A DNA stretch of 64,000 bases from an uncultured bacterium (GTDB lineage: Bacteria; Cyanobacteriota; Vampirovibrionia; Gastranaerophilales; Gastranaerophilaceae): positions 22,393-86,392 of the forward strand of contig CASDWY010000031.1 in NCBI GenBank assembly GCA_949284985.1, read 5' to 3'. The notes under the pieces were generated by a model. The model was not told the origin of the DNA. It made no database searches and was given only the letters and a program-made list of their open reading frames with translations. The translations under genes and the position numbers were made by a program. Below, piece by piece: positions 8,328 to 16,660 of this stretch; within the stretch, counting starts at the first letter, position 1; every line of letters begins with the position of its first letter.

Positions 8328-9452
8328 ATGGATGATTTTAAAATAGTACCGTTTTTGAAAGGAGTTGTGAAGCAAGGAGTTTCAGACGTGCATTTGCATG
8401 TTGATGAGCACCCTATAGTGAGAAAAGATGGTAGAATCCTTAAGATTGCTAATTTAGAAAAACTCACAGAGGAAAACCTTGACGAAGCATTACAAACAAT
8501 GTTGCCTACAGTTTTGAAAAACAGAGCGGATCAAGTTTATGATCTGGATTTTGCATATGAAATAAAAGGTGTGTCTCGGTTTCGTGTAAATATGTCAAGG
8601 CAGTTGGGCAAACTGGCTATAGTTATGAGAACTATTCCTTATGCAATTCCAAAGTTTAATGAATTGGGGCTTCCTGTTTCTGTTGAACAATTTGCTACAT
8701 TAAACAACGGTATTGTACTCGTTACCGGCCCGACAGGAAGTGGTAAATCTACTACTATTGCGGCGTTAATAGATTATATAAATCAGAATTTTCAAAAACA
8801 TATTATTACTATAGAAGATCCTATTGAGTTTATTTATACTAATAAGCGGTGTGTCATCTCTCAAAGGCAAATTGATGTTGATACGGCTTCTTTTCCAGAT
8901 GGTGTAAAATATGCGTTAAGGCAAGATCCTGATGTTATATTGATTGGGGAAATTCGAGATAGAGAGACGCTGTCTTCTGCATTAAAAGCTGCAGAAACTG
9001 GGCATTTGGTCTTTGCAACGATGCATACAAATGATGCAATTCAGACTGTTAATCGTATTATTAATCTTTATGAACCACAAGATAGAGATTTTGTAAGAAA
9101 GCAGCTATCAGAAACTCTTAGAGGCACTCTTGCTCAAAAACTTTTGCCAAGAAAAGAGGGTAGTGGGCGGATTCCGGCATGTGAAGTTCTTGTTGTTACA
9201 CCAACGGTTAAAGATTTTATTCTGAAAGATAAGCTTGATGAAGTATATGCGTTAGTAAAAAAAGGCTCATTTAATGATATGTTGACGTTTAATATGTCGT
9301 TGTATGAGCTTTGCATTCGTGATTTTGTTGCAAAAGAGGTTGCAGTTTCTGCATCAGATAATAAAAATGAGTTTAATCAAATGCTTCGTGGCGCATATCA
9401 TGGAGCAAATTCTCAAGTTGTTAAGATGAAAGAAGAGTTCTCAGGTGAGTAG
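8328..9452 (+). CDS. pilT: Type IV pilus retraction ATPase PilT
   Basis: A 374-residue hexameric ATPase of the secretion/twitching family that disassembles pili for twitching motility or DNA uptake. It shows Walker A GPTGSGKS at 134-141, the Asp box TIEDPIEF at 161-168, Walker B ILIGEIRD at 204-211 and the His box TGHLVFATMHTND at 224-236. The length and the lack of an N-terminal PilB domain favour PilT over PilB. AGAGGG stands before ATG 8328. The stop overlaps the start of recO by 8 nt. No other pilus assembly gene is adjacent; a Flp-pilin-like peptide is encoded at 21338. Confidence 0.93.
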   Translation: MDDFKIVPFLKGVVKQGVSDVHLHVDEHPIVRKDGRILKIANLEKLTEENLDEALQTMLPTVLKNRADQVYDLDFAYEIKGVSRFRVNMSRQLGKLAIVMRTIPYAIPKFNELGLPVSVEQFATLNNGIVLVTGPTGSGKSTTIAALIDYINQNFQKHIITIEDPIEFIYTNKRCVISQRQIDVDTASFPDGVKYALRQDPDVILIGEIRDRETLSSALKAAETGHLVFATMHTNDAIQTVNRIINLYEPQDRDFVRKQLSETLRGTLAQKLLPRKEGSGRIPACEVLVVTPTVKDFILKDKLDEVYALVKKGSFNDMLTFNMSLYELCIRDFVAKEVAVSASDNKNEFNQMLRGAYHGANSQVVKMKEEFSGE

Positions 9453-10212
9453 TAATTATCTTACTGATGCTATAAATATAAAGTCTTATAGTCTTAGCGA
9501 GGCAGATAAGATTGTTTTAATGTATTCTCGTGAAAAAGGACTTATGAGAGGGGTTGCTAAAGGCTCTAAAAAGATGAAGAGTAAATTAGGCGGACGAATG
9601 GAAATGTTAGTCGCAAATAAACTTATGCTTTATAGAGGGAAAAACCTTGATACAATCTGTCAGGCAGAAGCGTTAAATACTTTTAATAATCTGAGAACAG
9701 ATATGGATAAAATGGTTTATGCCATGTATATGTCTGAGATTGTTACTAATTTTGGTTCTGAGGATGATCCAAATAGTGAAGAAATTTATGATTTGCTTTA
9801 TAAAGCACTTGCACAGATGTCTTTAGCGAAAAATCTTGTGGAAATTTTATTGTGTGTGATGCGTTTTCAGCTTAAAATGATGAGAGTTTGCGGCTATGAG
9901 TTGCAGCTTAAAAATTGTATAAGATGTAATTGTGAGTTTACGAAGCAGTCTGAATATGGAATTCTTTCTTTGGAAAAAGGAGGAATGCAGTGTGCTCAGT
10001 GTGCAATTGAGGGCTCTGTCGGAGGAGGAATTAAATTTCCGGAAAAATTGCGAGCATTTTTGTTTGCTTTAAGTGTGTCTAATTTTGATGAAAAGACATA
10101 TTATGATGAAAAAGCCAATGAGAAAGTTTCAATTTATTGTTTTTCATTGTTGAAAAAGTATGTTGCACTGCATTGTTCTAAGCAATTTAAAACGATAAAA
10201 ATGATAGTGTAG
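9445..10212 (+). CDS. recO: DNA repair protein RecO
   Basis: RecO helps load RecA at gaps together with RecR (also in this window) and anneals single strands. The 255-residue protein has the N-terminal OB-fold start (INIKSYSLSEADKIVLMYSREKG) and a zinc site C158/C161 and C183/C186. The start is GTG at 9445, inside the last codons of pilT. Ordinary member of the family. Confidence 0.93.
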   Translation: MSSNYLTDAINIKSYSLSEADKIVLMYSREKGLMRGVAKGSKKMKSKLGGRMEMLVANKLMLYRGKNLDTICQAEALNTFNNLRTDMDKMVYAMYMSEIVTNFGSEDDPNSEEIYDLLYKALAQMSLAKNLVEILLCVMRFQLKMMRVCGYELQLKNCIRCNCEFTKQSEYGILSLEKGGMQCAQCAIEGSVGGGIKFPEKLRAFLFALSVSNFDEKTYYDEKANEKVSIYCFSLLKKYVALHCSKQFKTIKMIV

Positions 10213-10289
10213 CTTAGCCTTAGATACTTTGATTTTTTTAAAAAAAGATAGTAAGCTTGATATTTAGCAGATAAAATTAGGAGAGAATA

Positions 10290-10661
10290 ATGAAAAATTT
10301 GTTGTCAATATTAATTATTTGTTTAGTGTGTATTTTAGGGATTAAAGGAGTGTGTGCGTCTCGTACTTTTACGCCGCATGATGTGACAGTTGTAAAAGCA
10401 AGTCATATTCTTGTCCCGACTGAAGAAGAAGCAAAAGCTATAAAAGTTATGTTGGATGAAGGTGAAGATTTTGCTGTTTTGGCAAGACAATATTCTCAGT
10501 GTCCGTCTAAAGCTGCAGGTGGAGATTTGGGATATTTTAAGCGTGGACAAATGGTTAAAGCATTTGAGGAGGTTGCATTTGAGCTTCCTGTAAACACTGT
10601 TTCAGATCCGGTAAAGACACAGTTTGGTTGGCATTTGATTAAGGTGACTGACCGCAGGTAG
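10290..10661 (+). CDS. Exported parvulin-type peptidyl-prolyl isomerase
   Basis: A small foldase of 123 residues. Residues 1-23 are a Sec signal peptide. Residues 28-123 form a single PpiC-type rotamase domain ([44 protein letters not shown]). It lacks the N-terminal SurA/PrsA chaperone region. AGGAGAG precedes ATG 10290. It probably acts on proteins in the periplasm. Confidence 0.9.
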   Translation: MKNLLSILIICLVCILGIKGVCASRTFTPHDVTVVKASHILVPTEEEAKAIKVMLDEGEDFAVLARQYSQCPSKAAGGDLGYFKRGQMVKAFEEVAFELPVNTVSDPVKTQFGWHLIKVTDRR

Positions 10662-10662
10662 T

Positions 10663-10905
10663 TTACAGCTCTTCATAGAGAGTTGAAGCAGACTGCACAG
10701 AAACATTACCGGTTGGAATTTCAATTACTCGAACAATTACTGTTTTATTGTATTGCTCAATTTTGATAATGTCCCCGACTTTAAGCTGCTTTGCAGGTTT
10801 GGCAATCGCATCGTTAACGTAAATACGACCTTGTTCTGCAACATCATTTGCAACAGTGCGTCGTTTTATTAATCGTGAAACTTTTAAAAATTTATCTAAA
10901 CGCAT
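10663..10905 (-). CDS. rqcP: S4-domain RNA-binding protein RqcP/Hsp15-like
   Basis: An 80-residue protein that is almost entirely an S4 domain (MRLDKFLKVSRLIKRR, GRIYVNDAIAKPAKQLKVGD). RqcP proteins stabilise the P-site tRNA in ribosome-associated quality control after 50S splitting. It begins 2 nt after the stop of the 10908-12233 membrane protein gene, so it is probably co-transcribed. Hsp15 of Gram-negative bacteria is the close alternative. Confidence 0.88.
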   Translation of the reverse strand: MRLDKFLKVSRLIKRRTVANDVAEQGRIYVNDAIAKPAKQLKVGDIIKIEQYNKTVIVRVIEIPTGNVSVQSASTLYEEL

Positions 10906-10907
10906 AA

Positions 10908-12233
10908 TTACATTTTATTAGCTGAAAATGATTGAGCAAGTTTTTCTTTGATTTGATTTGCTACGTGGAAATCTTTTGTTCCGGCTTTTTTCTTTCTGTA
11001 TTCAAACATTATTTTGGGCATTATGTATCCTAAAGCAGCGCAGCAAATGCCAATGTTTGATATTATTGCCGCAATTTTATAATTTCTGGCTCTTTTTACA
11101 AAACTTCCCAGTGTGTGCTCTGATTCAGCTGCTTTTTTGCTAAAGTTTTCTAATGATTTTGCAAGAGATTTAATATCATTTGTGTCAATATAGGCAGCTG
11201 GGTTTATTTCTCCATTTTTAAATTTTGCAATTAAGCCAGAAAGCTTTGCTCCTTCAACTATTACAGATTTTTGGTTTTGGGCAATGTAGTCTAAAATTTC
11301 TTTTTGCGTATTTAAGCTAAGAACTGTTTTTATTTCGTCATTAAGTTCTTTTGTTCCTAATGCGTTTTTAAGTGTGTCTGAATTTATAAATCTTAAATCC
11401 ATGTCGATTGGAGTTTTAAGGTATTTGCTTACGGCTTTTTGAATTCCATTTTGAATCCACTCTCCCGCTGCGTACATAAAAAACAGTAATGAACCTTCTT
11501 TAATAGCGTATTCTGCAAATTCATACTTATTTCTTGATTTATGTAGTCTTTCTGTGGTAATTCCTGCATCTATTAGCATCATGTTTTTAACAGGGTTAAA
11601 CATGAATGATTCAATCCCTTTAAAGGATTGTATTTTTTTTGTTTTACCGGCAAATGCCATTTTATGAAAATTTTTGAATTGTTTTGTATCTTTTGTTTTG
11701 CTGAGTAAGAAATCTTTGTTAGCTTTTTGTTGAATATATTCTTTTGTTATAGCTTTTTCTGTAATATTTTGTTTATATTTTGTAAGCGCAAAATACGATG
11801 CAAAAGTTAAAATGGTAGCAATAGCAAATTTTGAGTAGAATAGAGCTTTGAATGTCGGTAATTTTTGTATAGCATTATTTAATGATTGGAGCGTTTTTTT
11901 TGCTTCATCTCCTTTGTTATTTAAAACTTTTGCTGCAAATTCTGCGTGATCTTTAGAGGCAGCTACTCGCACGTCAATATTGGGATCAAGTTTTTTAAAC
12001 TTGTAAAGGGTTTTATCAGCGATTTTTTTAAATATTGGCAGCCCGAAAAGCCATATGGCTTGTGTTCCAAATTCATCTATAAATCTGTCTTTTCCCTCAA
12101 GTTTGCCACCTGCGTCGTAAGAAAAATAGGTAATTCCTGAGCTGTTAATTGTATCTTTTATTCCTAAAGGGATCCGTGATGATGGGTCTCCAAGTTTTGA
12201 AATTATTATATTTGATATAGTGTTTGCTTGCAT
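10908..12233 (-). CDS. Hypothetical membrane protein, 441 residues
   Basis: Not recognised. Hydrophobic stretches are seen at AIWLFGLPIF (about residue 38), FAIATILTFASYFAL, LLFFMYAAGEWI and IAAIISNIGICCAALGYIMP near the C-terminus. Between them are long Lys/Asn-rich polar parts. AGGTAAA stands before the ATG. It has the same general layout as three other proteins in the window (4740, 18430, 43387). It is the first gene of a pair with rqcP. Probably a lineage-specific inner membrane protein. Confidence 0.75.
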   Translation of the reverse strand: MQANTISNIIISKLGDPSSRIPLGIKDTINSSGITYFSYDAGGKLEGKDRFIDEFGTQAIWLFGLPIFKKIADKTLYKFKKLDPNIDVRVAASKDHAEFAAKVLNNKGDEAKKTLQSLNNAIQKLPTFKALFYSKFAIATILTFASYFALTKYKQNITEKAITKEYIQQKANKDFLLSKTKDTKQFKNFHKMAFAGKTKKIQSFKGIESFMFNPVKNMMLIDAGITTERLHKSRNKYEFAEYAIKEGSLLFFMYAAGEWIQNGIQKAVSKYLKTPIDMDLRFINSDTLKNALGTKELNDEIKTVLSLNTQKEILDYIAQNQKSVIVEGAKLSGLIAKFKNGEINPAAYIDTNDIKSLAKSLENFSKKAAESEHTLGSFVKRARNYKIAAIISNIGICCAALGYIMPKIMFEYRKKKAGTKDFHVANQIKEKLAQSFSANKM

Positions 12234-12262
12234 TTTACCTACCCTTTCTTACTTGCAATTAA

Positions 12263-12433
12263 TCATAAGCCCCAAACTAAATTCATTAATTTAGTCAAAG
12301 GAGCAGCTGCTTTTCTGTAACCGCACAAGCGACCTTGTTGACCGCCGGCTTCTTGCATGTTGGCAGCTAAACAGTATCGACGTAGTGCCGTTTTGCTGTT
12401 TATGATATTTTGCTGTTTGAAAGTGTTTTTCAT
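12263..12433 (-). CDS. Possible small protein, 56 residues
   Basis: The frame is open back to 12511, but ATG 12433 has AAAGGG 4 nt upstream. The product is basic with two Cys (RRYCLAANMQEAGG, QGRLCGYRKAAAPLTK). The DNA here is richer in G+C than the flanks, so an RNA element instead of a protein is possible. It lies downstream of the terminator of the candidate small RNA on the same strand. Confidence 0.35.
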   Translation of the reverse strand: MKNTFKQQNIINSKTALRRYCLAANMQEAGGQQGRLCGYRKAAAPLTKLMNLVWGL

Positions 12434-12509
12434 GCTACCCTTTATAGCTGTTAATGTTTCTGAAAAATTATTTGTGCTTATTTTAATATAAATCTTTTCA
12501 TTTTGTAAC

Positions 12510-12537
12510 AAAAAAGCTTTTCGATTGTTCGAAAAGC
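12510..12537 (-). terminator. Intrinsic terminator, minus strand
   Basis: GCTTTTCGA (12516-12524) and TCGAAAAGC (12529-12537) form a perfect 9-bp stem. On the minus strand it is followed by six T. It ends the candidate small RNA starting near 12638. Confidence 0.85.
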
Positions 12538-12638
12538 CCGAAATTAAACATAACTTACATCGCAGTGTTTAAATGCGGACCTTAAAAATATTTATGTTAC
12601 GTCGTATTAATATAATCATTTTTCTTTCTCTGTATTAC
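12510..12638 (-). ncRNA. Candidate structured small RNA or leader RNA
   Basis: A consensus-like promoter (TTGACA, 17 bp, TATACT) predicts a start near 12638, and a strong terminator ends at 12510, giving about 130 nt. Inside, AACATAA and TTATGTT (plus-strand 12547-12553 and 12592-12598) enclose CGCA and TGCG (12561-12564, 12574-12577), so a long nested stem is possible. The only frame is a 16-codon peptide (12619 to 12569) with a weak ribosome binding site. It does not match a known RNA family that I recognise. It may be a stand-alone sRNA or an attenuator for the 12433 ORF. Confidence 0.5.
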
Positions 12639-12644
12639 ATTTTT

Positions 12645-12673
12645 AGTATATCAGCAAACGATTGATTGTCAAC
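12645..12673 (-). promoter_or_regulatory. Promoter of the candidate small RNA
   Basis: On the minus strand TTGACA (12668-12673) and TATACT (12645-12650) are separated by exactly 17 bp. This is the nearest match to the sigma-70 consensus in this gap of about 530 bases without a secure gene. Confidence 0.7.
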
Positions 12674-12783
12674 AAAGCTTAATTTAATAATAAAGTTAAT
12701 TGTTAATTTTTATTAATAAAAAGCAATTTTTTGTACGTAAATGTTTTTTAAATGTAGAAGGATAAATATTGGGAGTTTTTATT

Positions 12784-13431
12784 ATGGGAGAAACACCACT
12801 TTTTGCAGGTACAATATCATTGTCAACAAGTCCGTACTATATGCCGACAAGCGGTAGTTGTTCGGTTCATGGTTCAGGGATTAATTATGCTACATCCCCA
12901 ATTCAAAATAGCATATATTCTGATGCAACAAGCAGCTCTGTTACTCAAGACAGTTCTGGAAGTATTTTTGGTTCTATTGGAAATGGAATAGCAAGTTTTG
13001 GCAGTGCATTGTGGGACGGCACTAAAGCTGTAGGCGGTGCTATTGGCGATTTCGGTATAGCTACAGGTGAGGTCGCTTGGGACAGTGCAAAAGCAGTTGG
13101 TAGAGGTACAGGAAAAGTTATTGGCGGTGCATTTAATTGTGTTGGCAATATTCTTGAATTTTGCGGAGATCTTTTAGGCGGCATCGGAGTAGGCTATGGA
13201 TTTGGCGCAGGATTTGGAATGGGATATGGCTTAGGTGCTGTTGGTTTTCCGTATACATTCCCTGGATTTTACGGCGGATGCTACCCACCGGCTTTTGTTG
13301 GGTTTGGTGCATGTAGACCTTTGCCACCTCCGGTAAGATTAGCTGGTCCGGTTTTCCCTGTAGGGGGTGTTGTGCCACATACTCGTTATATCCCTAATTG
13401 GGGTGCATGTATGCCAAGACCGCGCTTTTAA
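12784..13431 (+). CDS. Gly/Ser-rich hypothetical protein
   Basis: Not recognised. About 215 residues from ATG 12784 (GGGAG 8 nt upstream); a TTG at 12769 is the alternative start. The N-terminal third is Ser/Thr-rich, the middle has Gly-zipper-like repeats (GSIFGSIGNGIASFGSALW, AVGGAIGDFGIATGE), then GYGFGAGFGMGYGLG, and the end is Pro/Gly/aromatic-rich with four spaced Cys. Such composition suggests membrane insertion or self-assembly, which is inference. It ends just before convergent dnaX. Confidence 0.72.
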   Translation: MGETPLFAGTISLSTSPYYMPTSGSCSVHGSGINYATSPIQNSIYSDATSSSVTQDSSGSIFGSIGNGIASFGSALWDGTKAVGGAIGDFGIATGEVAWDSAKAVGRGTGKVIGGAFNCVGNILEFCGDLLGGIGVGYGFGAGFGMGYGLGAVGFPYTFPGFYGGCYPPAFVGFGACRPLPPPVRLAGPVFPVGGVVPHTRYIPNWGACMPRPRF

Positions 13432-13443
13432 TTTCGGGAATTT

Positions 13444-15366
13444 TTAATCCATATATTTACCGTTAAACAGTTCAAGAATCATTTTTGCTTGATCAGAATG
13501 ATGCTCGGGAATTTTAGTTTCAAGTTCATTTTTATGATTAAGTTGTTTTTCGTAGTATTCTATGTCGGATTCATTCTCATTTTTGATGTCATTGTTTTTT
13601 ATAGTTGATTGAGGTTTTGACGTAGAACTTATATTAGATTTTTTTTTTGTTTCGGCTTTTAAAGTTTCTGCTTCTTGTTCACTTATAAGCTTAATATCAA
13701 TTGGCATATCTGAATTACCAAAAAGCTCTGTAAGTGCCAACTTTAGTGGAGTTATTCTTCCTGGTTCTTTTGATTGTTTTACAAAAGCTTCTTTTGTAAA
13801 GCCTATAGCCACTTTGTCTTTTGTTATTGTTAGAGGATAAGAGAGGTTGGCAAAAAACATTCTGCTAGGTAGGCTGGCAACTTTTGATAATAAGGTTTCC
13901 CATAACTCAAGACCATTTTCGCTTGATTGCTCAAGTTGTATTGTTTGATGTGGGTGAATACTCTCTTCAGCTATAACAGCATCTGTTGGAGAAATAATAT
14001 GAGTTTCTTCTTTTATGATAATTTCCGGGTCTGATTTTTTTGTAATAGTTTGTTGTTTATTTTCTTGGGGCTCAGAGTTGTTAGATTGTTTTTTTGTGTT
14101 GTCTTTTTCAGAAGAAGAAAGTGGACTGAAGTCTGATGCTTGTGAAATAGCAGGTTTTACTGAAGGTCTTTGTGCTGAATTAAATTGAGGTTGTATTCCA
14201 TTGTTTATGGCTTTTTCTAAAACTTCTATACGTTCAACCAAATTTGAAAATCCAGTATTTGATAATTTGTTTGATAGTTCAATAATGCAAATTTCAAGCC
14301 AAAGATATCTGTCCGGAGTATTTTTTATTTCTCGCATGTATACTGCTAATTTATCTATTACGTAATTTATTGCAATAGTGTCAAGAGTTTGAGCTTGAGG
14401 TGTTAGTTTTGTTAGCAAATCTTCATTTAGTTGAGTTAGCATCAAAACAGATTCTTTATCATTGCAAGTTTTAATTATTAGTAAGTTTCTAAAGTATTCA
14501 ATAAGATTTGAAAGTATTTGAAGCGGTTCATTACCTTTAGAGTAAATTTTATTTATTTCAAGTACTGCATCTTGAGGTTTGTTAGAAATAATTTTTTCAG
14601 TTAGTTCAAAGAGTGCATTTGCAGAAATTTTTCCCAATAGGTTTTCTACGTCTTCTACATCAATTTGTTTTTGTGTATCAAGAATGCTAAGTTGGTCAAG
14701 CAGAGCTAAAGCATCTCTCATACCACCTTGTGCAGATTTTGCAATAGAACTTAAGGCTTCTTTGGAGATATTTATTTCTTCTTTTTTAGCAATGTATTCA
14801 AGTCTTTTTATAATGTCTTCAATAGTAATTCTTTTAAAATCAAATCTTTGGCAGCGGCTTATAATTGTTTCTAAAACTTTGTGTGCTTCTGTTGTTGCCA
14901 GAATAAATATAACATTTTCGGGTGGCTCTTCAAGGGTTTTTAAAAGTGCATTAAATGCTGTTGTGGAAAGCATATGAACTTCATCTATAATATAAATTTT
15001 GTATTTCCCATGAATAGGCACATATTGTATTTTTTCTAAAATATTTTGGGCATCTTCAACTGAACGATTACTTGCGGCATCAATTTCTATGACATCAACA
15101 GGTGTAGAATTTGTAATATCTATACAGCTTGGACATTTACCGCATGGCTCGGTTGTCGGACCGTTAATGCAATTTAGGGATTTAGCTAAAATTCTTGCAG
15201 ATGATGTTTTTCCTGTTCCTCTGGGACCACAAAAAAGATAAGCATGAGCAACTTTATTTAATTTAATAGCATTTGAAAGTGCTTGTGTAATATTTTCTTG
15301 CCCTATAAGATCATTAAAGGTTTGTGGCCTGTATTTTCGGTATAAAGGAATGTATCTGTTACTCAA
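13444..15366 (-). CDS. dnaX: DNA polymerase III subunit gamma/tau
   Basis: The clamp-loader ATPase that links the replisome. The AAA+ part shows Walker A GPRGTGKTS at 47-55, zinc cysteines C66, C75, C78 and C81, Walker B with DEVH at 128-131, and the sensor SRC motif near 170. Domain III runs to about residue 370, followed by a Ser/Gln-rich linker and a tau-like C-terminal part, 640 residues in total. The start is TTG at 15366 with AGGG upstream. An A10 run at codons 573-576 is a possible slippage site (see findings). Confidence 0.95.
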   Translation of the reverse strand: MSNRYIPLYRKYRPQTFNDLIGQENITQALSNAIKLNKVAHAYLFCGPRGTGKTSSARILAKSLNCINGPTTEPCGKCPSCIDITNSTPVDVIEIDAASNRSVEDAQNILEKIQYVPIHGKYKIYIIDEVHMLSTTAFNALLKTLEEPPENVIFILATTEAHKVLETIISRCQRFDFKRITIEDIIKRLEYIAKKEEINISKEALSSIAKSAQGGMRDALALLDQLSILDTQKQIDVEDVENLLGKISANALFELTEKIISNKPQDAVLEINKIYSKGNEPLQILSNLIEYFRNLLIIKTCNDKESVLMLTQLNEDLLTKLTPQAQTLDTIAINYVIDKLAVYMREIKNTPDRYLWLEICIIELSNKLSNTGFSNLVERIEVLEKAINNGIQPQFNSAQRPSVKPAISQASDFSPLSSSEKDNTKKQSNNSEPQENKQQTITKKSDPEIIIKEETHIISPTDAVIAEESIHPHQTIQLEQSSENGLELWETLLSKVASLPSRMFFANLSYPLTITKDKVAIGFTKEAFVKQSKEPGRITPLKLALTELFGNSDMPIDIKLISEQEAETLKAETKKKSNISSTSKPQSTIKNNDIKNENESDIEYYEKQLNHKNELETKIPEHHSDQAKMILELFNGKYMD

Positions 15367-15430
15367 TGTTTTGCCCTAATCTCACTCTGATAATATAATT
15401 ATATATGAAAAATATGAAATAAGGTGAAAT

Positions 15431-16333
15431 ATGAACATAATTAAACCCAAAACTTTGAGGAGAGAAGCTACAGTTGGATTTTTAACTGCTTCAGGCCCTG
15501 TTCGTGATATGCAGCGTTTAGAAAGAGCAAAATTATATTTTATAAACAAAGGGTACAATGTTTTGTTTTCGGATACGACTTATGAACAGAGCGAAATTTA
15601 TGCCGGGGACGATGATAAACGTTTATGTGCACTTTATGATTTTTTTCTTGATCCTAATATTGATGCGATTTTTTGTACACGTGGGGGTTATGGTGCAATT
15701 AGATTGTTAAATAAGATAGATTATAAAATTATAGAAAAAAATCCCAAATTATTTTGTGGATTTTCGGATGCCACTGCTTTTTTAACCGCAATATATGCCA
15801 ATACAGGACTTGTCACGTATCATTCGCCAATGCCTTATCCTGATTTTGGAAATGAAACAGTTTCCGAATTAACGGAAAAATCTTTTTTTGAGATTTTGGA
15901 AGGAAACGCTTTTAGCGCAAAATTAGAGGGACGTGTTTATAAGCATGGCTTTTCTTGTGGAATTCTTTGGGGTGGAAATTTAGCAACTTTGGCTTCTATG
16001 GTTGGAACATGTTTTGTTCCAAATGAAAAATTTATTTTGTTTATAGAGGACGTTAATGAACCAGCATATAAAATTGATAGGTATTTAACGCAATTGATGT
16101 TTGATAAAAATTTTATCAACAACTTAGCAGGTGTTATTTTGGGTGAGTTTAGCGGAGTGGACGATGATTCACTGTTAGAGGGTGTTTTTGAAAAATTTTC
16201 GATGAACTTTAATATACCTGTAATTTCAGGACTAAAAATCGGGCATGTTTATGACAAAATTACAGTACCTGTTGGAATTTTTGTAAAATTAGATACTACT
16301 AAAGGTCTAGTCGAAGAAGCTTCTAGGAGTTAG
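15431..16333 (+). CDS. ldcA: LD-carboxypeptidase (S66, LdcA/MccF type)
   Basis: A 300-residue serine peptidase that removes the terminal D-Ala from tetrapeptide muropeptides in cell-wall recycling; MccF relatives cleave microcin C. The nucleophile is Ser112 in GFSD, with Glu206 in FIEDVNE and His272 in IGHVYDKIT completing the triad. CTRGGYGA (82-89) is the family signature. AAGGTG precedes ATG 15431. It has no signal peptide, so it acts in the cytosol. Confidence 0.9.
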   Translation: MNIIKPKTLRREATVGFLTASGPVRDMQRLERAKLYFINKGYNVLFSDTTYEQSEIYAGDDDKRLCALYDFFLDPNIDAIFCTRGGYGAIRLLNKIDYKIIEKNPKLFCGFSDATAFLTAIYANTGLVTYHSPMPYPDFGNETVSELTEKSFFEILEGNAFSAKLEGRVYKHGFSCGILWGGNLATLASMVGTCFVPNEKFILFIEDVNEPAYKIDRYLTQLMFDKNFINNLAGVILGEFSGVDDDSLLEGVFEKFSMNFNIPVISGLKIGHVYDKITVPVGIFVKLDTTKGLVEEASRS

Positions 16334-16473
16334 AAGTTTTTATTCGTAGAAATAAGTAAAACTCTTTTGCGAATTAATTTTCAGTGGGTATGCATAATGG
16401 TTGTTTTTATAAAGTAATGTAACAATGCTACTCTTGTCGTATGAAAATTGATGAAGTTTCGTAACAAAAGTGT

Positions 16474-16479
16474 TATAAT
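16474..16479 (+). promoter_or_regulatory. Candidate -10 box of the small ORF/Ycf45 unit
   Basis: TATAAT lies 16 nt before the ATG of the small ORF at 16496. A -35 box with normal spacing is not clear; TTGATG at 16448-16453 is 20 bp away. Confidence 0.35.
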
Positions 16480-16495
16480 AGAAATGTAAGGTAAA

Positions 16496-16660
16496 ATGTT
16501 TATAAGGAGACAAAACAAAAAGAAAAAACGTCTTGTTGTATCAGAGGATTGTAACCGCAAAGAATGGGGTCGGATGTCTGAGGGGACATCACATGGCGAA
16601 GCTAGCACAGACTACATAACCTTTGTTAAGTGCAGTTCTCAAATCGAAAGGACCATATGA
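16496..16660 (+). CDS. Small ORF coupled to the Ycf45-R3H gene
   Basis: A 54-residue frame (MFIRRQNKKKKRL at its start, CSSQIERTI at its end). TAAGG stands 4 nt before the ATG. Its TGA overlaps the ATG of the next gene as ATGA, the usual sign of translational coupling. The middle uses codons that are rare here (GGG, CGG) and holds a GATGTC/GACATC hairpin (16573-16590 region), so it may instead be a leader RNA that controls the next gene. Not recognised. Confidence 0.5.
   Translation: MFIRRQNKKKKRLVVSEDCNRKEWGRMSEGTSHGEASTDYITFVKCSSQIERTI

Noticed and set aside
12667..12768. A plus-strand promoter for the Gly-rich gene overlapping the small RNA promoter
   Set aside because: TTGTCA is present, but no -10 box at proper spacing stands out in this T/A-rich stretch.
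14579..14977. Plus-strand open frame of 132 codons inside dnaX
   Set aside because: Fully inside the AAA+ region of dnaX on the other strand; Ser/Leu-rich shadow composition.
16496..16656. A known riboswitch before the Ycf45-R3H gene
   Set aside because: The G-rich leader does not match the conserved cores of the common riboswitches that I can recall (TPP, SAM, cobalamin, glycine, c-di-GMP, glutamine).
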